This document shows positions 30,657-37,644 of a stretch of 64,000 nt of DNA, piece by piece. Numbering within the stretch: the first letter of the stretch is position 1; every line of letters begins with the position of its first letter. The position numbers and the translations under genes were made by a program. A model generated the notes under the pieces. It made no database searches. It was not told the origin of the DNA and saw only the letters and a list, made by a program, of their open reading frames with translations. The DNA comes from Gemmataceae bacterium. GTDB lineage: Bacteria; Planctomycetota; Planctomycetia; Gemmatales; Gemmataceae. Location: assembly GCA_019636445.1 (NCBI GenBank), contig JAHBXO010000001.1, positions 124,001 through 188,000 on the forward strand, given 5' to 3'.

Positions 30657-32903
30657 TCACTCCGCGGTTTCGCGGTAGATTTCGTCGAACTTGTCGGCGA
30701 TGCTGCGGAAGACAGGGATCAGACCGGGATCGAAGTGGCCCGGCGACGCATCCAACATCGTCATGAGCGCCATGTTGTGCGACAGCGACGGCTTGTAGAC
30801 GCGTCGGGAGCGGAGGGCGTCGTAGACGTCGCACAGGGCGAGGAGGCGCGCCGCGAGCGGGATCTCTTCGCCGGCGAGGCGGTCCGGGTAGCCGGTGCCG
30901 TCCCATTTCTCGTGGTGGTGGCGGGCGATGTCGGTCGCCATCTGCAGGAACCCGGTGGCGAAGCGGTAGCGGCGGGCGACCTCCTGCAGCGTGTCGGCAC
31001 CGTTGGTGGTGTGCGCCTCCATGAGCACGCGCTCGTGGGGGTCGAGCCGGCCGGGCTTGTTCAGGATGTAATCGGGCACGGCGGCCTTGCCGATGTCGTG
31101 CAGCGGAGCCGCGTCCTCGAGTGTCTGGAGGAAGTCCGGGGCGATGCGGTCGGCAAAGGCGGGCACGCGCCGTGCTGCGTCGCCGAGCACGCGGCAATAC
31201 TTCTGAAGGCGGATCAGGTGCGCGCCGGTCTCGGCCGAACGCTGTTCGACCAGCTTCGCCAGAGCCAGCACCATCGCCCCGCGCGCCATCAGCAGCTCGC
31301 CGTCCCGCGAACTCACCCCGCGCTCCAGCTCCGCGTTCAGCGTCATCAGATGCCCGTTGAGCGTCTCCGCGCGGTCCTGCGCGTCCTTCAGCTTCAGCGC
31401 CGACTTCACCCTGGCCCGGAGTTGCACCAGGCTGAACGGCTTGGTCAGGAAGTCGTCCGCCCCGGCGTTGAGCATCCGCGAGAGTTCGTCCCCGCTCGTG
31501 CGGCCCGACAACATGATGACCTTGATGTTCGGCGACGGCGGATGCTGGCGGATCTTCCGCAGCACCTGCTCGCCGTTCAGCCCCGGCAGGTCCACATCCA
31601 GCAGCACGAGGTCGTAGTCCGTCTCGCGAACCCGCGTCAGCGCGTCCGGTCCGGTGCCGACCTCGTCGCACTTCGCGCCGTCGCCGGCGATGGCGAGCTT
31701 GCAGACGCGGCGCACGTCGACCTGGTCGTCCACGATGAGGATGCGGTGCGGCGCCGGCATGGCGTCCGGCACGCCGTCGGGCGCGGTGTCCGACGCCGTC
31801 GACTCGGCCGTCTCCGGCAACGGCCGCGCCACTGGCCGCGTGATCGACTTCAAGAACGGCATCAACTCCCGCATCGCCGCCTCGGCCGACGGCACGCGGT
31901 CGTCCGCACGCAACGCCATCAGCCGACCCAGCGTCGCGTCCAGCGCCGCCGGCACCTCCGGTCGGAACTCCCGCACCGACGGCGGATGCAACGCCCCCGC
32001 CGCCCCGATCGGCGGCTCGAACGGATCGCGGCCCGTCAGCATGAAAAACAACGTCGCGCCCAGCCCGAAGACATCCGCCCGCGCATCCACGCCCCGCGCG
32101 TTCCGCACTTGCTCCGGCGCCATGTAGCCGATGGTGCCCAGGCGCGCCCCGTCCTTCGTCAGGCGGTCGTCCGGCGTCGGCAGCCGCGCCACCCCGAAGT
32201 CCAGAAGCTTCGCCGCTCCGTCCGGCGCGATCAGCACGTTCCCCGGCTTGATGTCCCGGTGGATCAATCCCTGCCGGTGCGCCTCCGTCAGCGCGTCCGC
32301 CACCTGATGGATCACCAGGCACGACTTCTCGATCGGCATCGGCCCGTCCGCCGTCACGCCGTCCTCGAGGTTCTGGCCCGCCACGTACTCCATCACCAGA
32401 TACGGCACCGGCGCGCCGTTCGGACCTGCCCCCGGCTGCTCCCCGGCGTCCACCGCCGCCACGATGTGCGGATGCTTCAGCCGCGTGACCGCCAGCACTT
32501 CGTTGAAGAAGCGATCCAGCGCCCGCCGGTTCTTCTCCCCGTCCACGAACAGCGCCTTCACCGCCACCGGCTTCCGCAGCTTCACGTGCTCCGCCCGGAA
32601 GACCACGCCCATGCCGCCGGCGCCGATCTTCTCCAGAACGCGGTAGTTCCCCAGCACCAGCGTGTGCCACTCGTTCGACCGCAGCCGCCCCACCTGATAG
32701 GGGGTCAGCAGGTTCACCGCGAGCAACGCATTCAAGAGGTGGTCGTCGTCCGGTGCCGCCAGCACCGCGTCGCGGCGGTCGGAACCGAGCGCCTCCCAAT
32801 CGCCCGCCGGCACGATGGACGCCGCCAGCAATTTGCGCATCAGGGGCGGGGACGGCGGCGGGGTCTTCAGCGCGTCGGATAAGCCGAGCGTACGGAGTGA
32901 CAT
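30657..32903 (-). CDS. Ser/Thr protein kinase - receiver - HD-GYP fusion protein
   Basis: 748 residues, soluble. Domain 1 (about 87-345): Hanks-type kinase with glycine loop IGAGGMGV (93-100), Lys116, HRD at 215-217, DFG at 235-237 and APE at 262-264, all intact. Domain 2 (about 376-495): receiver with acidic Asp382-383, phosphoacceptor Asp426 and Lys478. Domain 3 (about 530-740): HD-GYP phosphodiesterase with His552, HD at 592-593, His621, the HHHEKWDGTGYP stretch (652-663) and CDVYDAL. It could link Ser/Thr phosphorylation, two-component input and cyclic di-GMP breakdown in one chain. No transmembrane segment and no adjacent histidine kinase. Confidence 0.93.
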   Translation of the reverse strand: MSLRTLGLSDALKTPPPSPPLMRKLLAASIVPAGDWEALGSDRRDAVLAAPDDDHLLNALLAVNLLTPYQVGRLRSNEWHTLVLGNYRVLEKIGAGGMGVVFRAEHVKLRKPVAVKALFVDGEKNRRALDRFFNEVLAVTRLKHPHIVAAVDAGEQPGAGPNGAPVPYLVMEYVAGQNLEDGVTADGPMPIEKSCLVIHQVADALTEAHRQGLIHRDIKPGNVLIAPDGAAKLLDFGVARLPTPDDRLTKDGARLGTIGYMAPEQVRNARGVDARADVFGLGATLFFMLTGRDPFEPPIGAAGALHPPSVREFRPEVPAALDATLGRLMALRADDRVPSAEAAMRELMPFLKSITRPVARPLPETAESTASDTAPDGVPDAMPAPHRILIVDDQVDVRRVCKLAIAGDGAKCDEVGTGPDALTRVRETDYDLVLLDVDLPGLNGEQVLRKIRQHPPSPNIKVIMLSGRTSGDELSRMLNAGADDFLTKPFSLVQLRARVKSALKLKDAQDRAETLNGHLMTLNAELERGVSSRDGELLMARGAMVLALAKLVEQRSAETGAHLIRLQKYCRVLGDAARRVPAFADRIAPDFLQTLEDAAPLHDIGKAAVPDYILNKPGRLDPHERVLMEAHTTNGADTLQEVARRYRFATGFLQMATDIARHHHEKWDGTGYPDRLAGEEIPLAARLLALCDVYDALRSRRVYKPSLSHNMALMTMLDASPGHFDPGLIPVFRSIADKFDEIYRETAE

Positions 32904-33010
32904 GGGGGGAACCGGAGGCTGCCGGAGGCTCGGACCGACGCACGCGGGGCGACAGTGCGGGGCGGTCGAGCGAAACTCGTCTTGCGAAGAATGTAGCCCG
33001 CCGTTGGCGT

Positions 33011-33039
33011 ATGACAGCGCGAATCGGAAATTCCGTCAA
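33011..33039 (-). promoter_or_regulatory. Candidate promoter for the kinase fusion gene
   Basis: On the minus strand: TTGACG (33034-33039), 17 bases, TGTCAT (33011-33016). Five and four matches to consensus with ideal spacing, in an AT-richer gap. The leader would be about 100 bases. Confidence 0.4.
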
Positions 33040-33170
33040 AAGATGAATCGCGCAGCGACGCAATTTTCCGTCGAGGTCGCGACTCCTCCTGCGATGGCGC
33101 GAATTTCGCCGCCGGGCGCAAAAACCCCGATTCGTCGATGGGGCCCGACCTACGATTTTGCCACCGCCGC

Positions 33171-33860
33171 TTATCGCAGGTTCGATTGCTTCAGCAGCAA
33201 CTCCACCCACGAGCGACCCACGTCCGACAGCTTCACGCACCCCGGCAGCGGATCGCCGTACCGCACCTGCTTCCCGAATCCGCCCAGGTCGTACGCCCGC
33301 CGGAACACGTCCTGCAAATCCAGCATCGCGTCCCGGTCGTCCACCGCCAGCGGCAGCTTGAACTTCGGCAGGCGCTTCTGCACCGTCGCCGTGTAGATCT
33401 CGAACTTCCCCGGCGACATCGCCCGCGTCACCGTGAAGGTGTAGTCGTGCTCCGGCAGCGCGTCCCGCGAGTAGTCCAACAGCGGCGACCCCTGCGTCGA
33501 CAGGTCGACCTCCAGCGCGTTCGCCCGTTGCGACTCCACCAGCTTGCGCGTCGCCAGGTACGCCTCGCGGCCCGCCGTCGTCGTCTTGTTCGCCGGGCTG
33601 GCGAGGTCGATCAACGTCACCAGCCGCCCGTCCCCGCGCTCGCGGATCTCGATGAACGGCTCCTCGTGCTGCTCGCGCACCACCGACGTGAACAGCGGCA
33701 TCTCCACCGTGTACGACCGCATTCCCACACGCGCGCGGTAGCGGTCCACGAGGCCGGGCAGCAGCGTGTGGTACAGTGCGGCGACGAACTGGTGCTGGAA
33801 GCTCTTCCAGTGCTTCGGGTCTTCGAGGAACGGGTCCATGCCGGGAAAGGGGCTGGGCAT
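33171..33860 (-). CDS. DUF4058-like protein
   Basis: 229 residues, starting MPSPFPGMDPFLEDPKHWKSFQHQFVAAL, the characteristic opening of the DUF4058 family common in cyanobacteria and planctomycetes. A strand-rich middle follows (YTVEMPLFTSVVREQHEEPFIEIRERGDGRLVTLIDLASPANKTT) and a C-terminal part with LPLAVDDRDAMLDLQDVFRRAYDLGGFGKQVRYGDPLP. The fold resembles restriction-endonuclease-like Uma2 proteins in some members, but that is not established here. Function unknown. A promoter-like pair sits 70-100 bases upstream. Confidence 0.82.
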   Translation of the reverse strand: MPSPFPGMDPFLEDPKHWKSFQHQFVAALYHTLLPGLVDRYRARVGMRSYTVEMPLFTSVVREQHEEPFIEIRERGDGRLVTLIDLASPANKTTTAGREAYLATRKLVESQRANALEVDLSTQGSPLLDYSRDALPEHDYTFTVTRAMSPGKFEIYTATVQKRLPKFKLPLAVDDRDAMLDLQDVFRRAYDLGGFGKQVRYGDPLPGCVKLSDVGRSWVELLLKQSNLR

Positions 33861-33932
33861 CGGGGTGCGTCTCCGGGTCGGTCCGGGGCGTGGGACCGGG
33901 AACGATCGATTCGGATGATACGGATTGCAACG

Positions 33933-33962
33933 ATTGTACCGCGCCGCCGGGCGCGCGCTCAA
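33933..33962 (-). promoter_or_regulatory. Candidate promoter for the DUF4058-like gene
   Basis: On the minus strand: TTGAGC (33957-33962), 18 bases, TACAAT (33933-33938). The -10 box matches consensus at five of six positions. It lies where the upstream gene's frame loses coding character, which supports an independent transcript. Confidence 0.45.
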
Positions 33963-34527
33963 ACAGAATTGGTCGCGGGCCGCAGGTCGACTCGTCGACC
34001 GGCCTGTCGTCCCGTCCACCGGACGGTCGCGTTGGCGGAATCGGCTTCGGACGCCCGCCGAACTGCGAATCGTCATCCGGCGGATCGTCCGGGTCGTCGG
34101 ATCGTTGGATGCCGTAGTAATCGTCGATATCGCGGTGCACTTCTTCGGGCGTCATCTTCGCCATCATGTCGTCCGCGACGGCCTGGAGATCGAACGGCAT
34201 CGCCGTCTTGTTCTTCTCCCCGTGGCGCACCGAAGTCATCCAGACCTTGAGCAGGCAGACGGCCGCCTGGAGGACGAGTTTGTCGTCCGTGTGGCGGAGC
34301 AGCTTGCGGAGCGCGAGCAGCGCCTCCGACCCCGACTGCCCGAGGCAGCGCTTGCGTTCGCGGCGGACGAATCGGTTCCATGTCGCGGATTCGTTCATGC
34401 GATAGCGGTTCAATTCGTCGAGGGGGACGTTCCCTTCGCGTGCCGCCGCTTCGAGGGAGCTTCCCTGCGCGACCGCCTCCGCCGCGACGCGGAAGGCGGG
34501 ATCGATGGTGGAGGCGAAGCAGACCAC
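33948..34527 (-). CDS. HTH-like hypothetical protein, 3' end unresolved
   Basis: Starts at a GTG preceded by GAGGTG. The first 190 residues look real: FRVAAEAVAQGSSLEAAAREGNVPLDELNRYRMNESATWNRFV suggests a helix-turn-helix DNA-binding region, followed by a helical block (EALLALRKLLRHTDDKLVLQAAVCLLKVWMTSV) and an acidic linker (DDYYGIQRSDDPDDPPDDD). After about residue 190 the residues become random-looking, yet the frame stays open until 30577, across the next two genes. I give an approximate end at the point where coding character is lost. A lost stop or a frameshift is likely. Confidence 0.5.
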
Positions 34528-34572
34528 GGGTCACCTCGATTCGGGAGGCGGGGAAGTGAGCGGGGACGACGA

Positions 34573-34600
34573 ACCGTAAGCGATGATGTACGTTTGTCAA
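34573..34600 (-). promoter_or_regulatory. Candidate promoter for the HTH-like gene
   Basis: On the minus strand: TTGACA (34595-34600), 16 bases, TACGGT (34573-34578). The -35 box is perfect, the -10 box poor. It lies in the short gap after the HNH gene and about 45 bases before the GTG start. Confidence 0.35.
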
Positions 34601-34648
34601 CCGGATGTGTGGGAAGGACCGGAGGTGCGTTGGCCGAGGGGGTCGGGG

Positions 34649-35452
34649 TCACGAACGGTCGTTGCTAAAGCCGACGCTCGCGAGGAAGTCGCGCGCCATC
34701 GCGGAGTATTCGGCGGATGGATGGATGGCCTGCCGGAATTGATTCTGATAGGACCGAATCACTTCTTGCAACTCGGGATCGGATCGCCGTGTCGATAGGA
34801 GCTGGAGTTTACGCCAATTCGTCCAATCGTTCTGCAATCGAAGATACGACTCCTTCCGACGATCCACTGGATTCTTATTTTTGCCGTCACGTTTGGTTCG
34901 ATTCAAATCGAGGATCTCGATTGTCGTCGATCCGTGCCGACTACCATTCACAGGTGTGGCGACATGTTCTCGGAATCGGATATGAAGTTCGGGTTGCACG
35001 CTGGTTGGGTCGATGAGCAAGGGTTGTTCTTGCGAGAGGTTCCGCTGGGTCGGCTTCGCCCGTTTCTTTGGATCGACCAATGGGAACCAATTCGCTTTGT
35101 GATTGTTGCACCGCCAGCAGCTCAAGAGCAGATTGTCCCACGAATACGCGAGCCAGAAGTATCCGGGCGAAATTAATGAATGATTCGACTCGTCCTGCTT
35201 GTACCCGGCTTTCGGTCGAAAGTGTTCCACGTCGCCGGGATGGTCATCGCCGATGTAATGTTCGCAATAGGCGCACTTTCGATTCTGGGCTTCAATATAC
35301 GCGTCGCGCACTTCCTTCGAGCGATAAATCGATTCTCGAAAATGCAAGGACGCCGAACGATCCGCCCGGTGGGCGGCGAATAGTACCTTTACCGCCTCGG
35401 TGACTTTTGCGTCCCACCCATCGGGTTTGCTTGGACGGGCGATCGAGATCAT
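34649..35452 (-). CDS. ptuB: HNH endonuclease, PtuB-like (Septu-type defence)
   Basis: 267 residues. The nuclease core has a first Cys pair (Cys60, Cys63 in CAYCEHYIG), the VEHFRPK motif with His77, the NLLLSC strand with Asn107, and a second Cys pair (Cys112, Cys115) followed by NNHK. This layout, with two zinc Cys pairs around an EH motif, is that of the TIGR02646/PtuB nucleases found with Septu ATPases and some retrons. The start overlaps the ATPase stop by four bases (ATGA). GC content is lower than the neighbours. Confidence 0.82.
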   Translation of the reverse strand: MISIARPSKPDGWDAKVTEAVKVLFAAHRADRSASLHFRESIYRSKEVRDAYIEAQNRKCAYCEHYIGDDHPGDVEHFRPKAGYKQDESNHSLISPGYFWLAYSWDNLLLSCWRCNNHKANWFPLVDPKKRAKPTQRNLSQEQPLLIDPTSVQPELHIRFREHVATPVNGSRHGSTTIEILDLNRTKRDGKNKNPVDRRKESYLRLQNDWTNWRKLQLLSTRRSDPELQEVIRSYQNQFRQAIHPSAEYSAMARDFLASVGFSNDRS

Positions 35453-36813
35453 TCGAGCTTTAACCCTTCCTTCTCGAGCAGTCGGTCCAAGGCCTTGGTG
35501 ATACGATCCATCTCCTGCCGTTGCTGTTTCGACTCGCCGACCGGTAGTTCGCCAATCTCGGCTTCCAAGCGTTTCAGTTCTTTCTCGTCGGCCTTCGTCA
35601 GTTTAGCCTTGCCGAGGATCGCGTCGCGCTCGGCGAGCAGCTTCGCGATGTGTGGCGGGCGAGCGGAGTCGAGGCCGAACAGGTCACTCGTGAGAATCTG
35701 ATCGACGCGCCAGTTGCGGATGTATTCCACGTCGTTGTCAATGATGACGTGGTCGCCGACTCGCCGAAGGACGGCGAGGTTCGCAGCCGCTTGCGCGATG
35801 AGCGGGCTGTGGGCCGTGGCGATGAACTGCGTGTTCGGGAACAGGTTCGTCAGCCGGTCCATCAGCTCGCGCTGCCACTTGGGGTGCAGGTGCAGGTCGA
35901 TCTCATCCACGAGGACGACGGCCGGCTCTTCGAGCGGGTTCTTGCTCTCCGGGTACCGCTCGACCATGCGGCTGGCGAAGTCGGCCACCCACGTCGCGAG
36001 CGATTGGTAGCCGTAGCCAAGTTGGCGGAAGGGCACCCAGCCATAGGGAGTCTTGAATTCGACGCGAGGCTTAGGGCGAACACCCTCGCCGGGGATGAAG
36101 CGGATGTCAGAAATTTCCCAAAGGACTTGTTTCAACAAATTAATAGCTTGGTCACGCCGAATACTTTGTTGTTCTTGAACATTCGACTTCTTTGCCGAAG
36201 TATAATCGAGATATAATAACCACTCTTCCGGGCTACGTAGATTAAAATTGTCAGAGAATAGCGTTCCTCTAGGCGAATCCTCTTCTACCTCCTCTAAGAA
36301 TGCGAGTATGCCAACTCGCCTGCCTGCACCATAACCAACACAGAGTGGTAGATCTAACGTTGAAGAATCTACGTGACTATATTGAAACACCATTTCATCT
36401 AGGAATTCAATATCAAAATCTAATCTAGTCGAACTGGCTTGCTTTAATTGGTGTGATATGAAGTGAGTTGCTCTGATTTCGCATGACTTTTTCCCCCCTG
36501 TTCGCAATAGGCCATCTGGTATTTCATTCACAAACGCGGCTGGACTATAAATCCTCGTGCGTTTTCCACCCCCGCCACTGACTTCTATTTCAAACATCGT
36601 TAGCAACTGCAACAGCGTTGTCTTTCCCGTCCCGTTCACGCCGAGGATGATCGTCCACGGAGCCGGCTTGCCGTTGCCGTCGGACAGATCGAGTTTCTGC
36701 TTCGGGCCGAAGCAGCGGACGTTCTCTACCTCCAGCGACAGGAAGTACGCCGTCGGCGGTCGCTCGGCGGGCTTCGCGGAGGCGTGACCGTTCTTGCTCG
36801 GTGTCTTGGCCAT
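35449..36813 (-). CDS. ptuA: AAA-type ATPase, PtuA-like (Septu-type defence)
   Basis: 454 residues. An SMC/OLD-like ABC-ATPase: N-terminal strand LEVENVRCFGPKQKLDLSD, Walker A GVNGTGKTT at 58-66, a long insert, then QLGYGYQSLATWVADFASRM (signature-like), Walker B VVLVDEIDLHLHPKWQ, and the QFIATAHSPLIAQ switch. The C-terminal coiled tail (LTKADEKELKRLEAEIGELPVG) also fits. Together with the coupled HNH gene this is the Septu arrangement, in which the ATPase holds the nuclease until phage infection. The stretch at about 36140-36600 is strikingly AT-rich. Confidence 0.82.
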   Translation of the reverse strand: MAKTPSKNGHASAKPAERPPTAYFLSLEVENVRCFGPKQKLDLSDGNGKPAPWTIILGVNGTGKTTLLQLLTMFEIEVSGGGGKRTRIYSPAAFVNEIPDGLLRTGGKKSCEIRATHFISHQLKQASSTRLDFDIEFLDEMVFQYSHVDSSTLDLPLCVGYGAGRRVGILAFLEEVEEDSPRGTLFSDNFNLRSPEEWLLYLDYTSAKKSNVQEQQSIRRDQAINLLKQVLWEISDIRFIPGEGVRPKPRVEFKTPYGWVPFRQLGYGYQSLATWVADFASRMVERYPESKNPLEEPAVVLVDEIDLHLHPKWQRELMDRLTNLFPNTQFIATAHSPLIAQAAANLAVLRRVGDHVIIDNDVEYIRNWRVDQILTSDLFGLDSARPPHIAKLLAERDAILGKAKLTKADEKELKRLEAEIGELPVGESKQQRQEMDRITKALDRLLEKEGLKLE

Positions 36814-36863
36814 GGCGGTATTTTAGCGGATCGAAGTCCCACACCGGAATACCATTGCTCCGT

Positions 36864-36898
36864 CCACGGAAAACCCCCTCGCTCGTGGTGTTGCACAA
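36864..36898. repeat. Flanking repeat left of the DUF6508-like gene
   Basis: About 35 bases (TCCACGGAAAACCCCCTCGC and on) closely match 37421-37456 (TCCACGAAAAAAACCCCGTC and on), in the same orientation, including TCGCTCGTGG and GTTGCAC. The left copy has lost the closing arm of the hairpin. Confidence 0.6.
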
Positions 36899-36990
36899 GT
36901 CGCACGCTTCCGGCGAGAATGGCGGGCGACAACGGTCAACGGACCCAGGCCCCGGATGCCCTGGATTCTCACAGCGGCGGAGGCGCAGCA

Positions 36991-37419
36991 ATGACGGAAG
37001 CCCCCATTACGAAACAGCGGATCGATGAACTCCTGCGCTTCCTGCCCGCGTTCGGCACACCGGGGCCGGGCACCGAACCGGAATGGCACGGTCTGGTCCA
37101 AGATCCGGAGGACGGCATGTTCACCCTGCCGTATCCAACTTATCCCATCGTGGTCGTGGAATTTTTCCATCTTGCGAAACAGGAATGGTGGTGCGACTTC
37201 AACTACGACCCGGTCCAGGCAGACGCGATGATTCGCGACGATGCCGCCATCGCCTCCGCTTCGCTGGCCCAGATCAAGAGCATGCTCACGTCCTGCGTGC
37301 GGGGCGAACGGTTCTGTGACGGTTACCGCGGCAGGATGGTCCGCGAGGGCCGAATCGGGGCCATTCTCCGTCGGTTGAGTCAACTCCGGGACGAGGTTCC
37401 CGATGGCGAACCGGGATAA
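36991..37419 (+). CDS. DUF6508-like protein
   Basis: 142 residues from an ATG with a good GGCGGAGG site. The sequence has the DUF6508 pattern: a helix KQRIDELLRFLPAF at the start, DGMFTLPYPTYPIVVVEFFHLAKQEWWCDFNYDP in the middle, and AQIKSMLTSCVRGERFCDGYRGRMVREGRI at the end. Function unknown; small single-domain family spread through bacteria. The gene lies between two near-direct repeats (36864 and 37421), which suggests it moved as a unit or that the repeats mark its transcript ends. Confidence 0.75.
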   Translation: MTEAPITKQRIDELLRFLPAFGTPGPGTEPEWHGLVQDPEDGMFTLPYPTYPIVVVEFFHLAKQEWWCDFNYDPVQADAMIRDDAAIASASLAQIKSMLTSCVRGERFCDGYRGRMVREGRIGAILRRLSQLRDEVPDGEPG

Positions 37420-37426
37420 GTCCACG

Positions 37427-37470
37427 AAAAAAACCCCGTCGCTCGTGGCGTTGCACCACAGGCGACGGGG
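37427..37470 (-). terminator. Minus-strand intrinsic terminator-like hairpin
   Basis: Read on the minus strand, a 9-bp stem (37462-37470 with 37434-37442) with an inner GTGG/CCAC stem and a GCAA-containing loop is followed by seven Ts. It sits directly after the stop of a plus-strand gene, where no minus-strand gene ends. Confidence 0.6.
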
Positions 37471-37644
37471 CCGGAACAGAGAAGAGGCCCGCGTAAGGTC
37501 CACAATTCGGGCAAGCCTGTCAAGACGAACTTTGCAAAAAATACCGACGATTGCAAAAACGACCGATCCGATCGCCCTTCCCCTCCGCCGCTGCGCGCTG
37601 CAAAATGACCGGGGGCGACTCTCCGCCCACCCCGGAGATACCGC

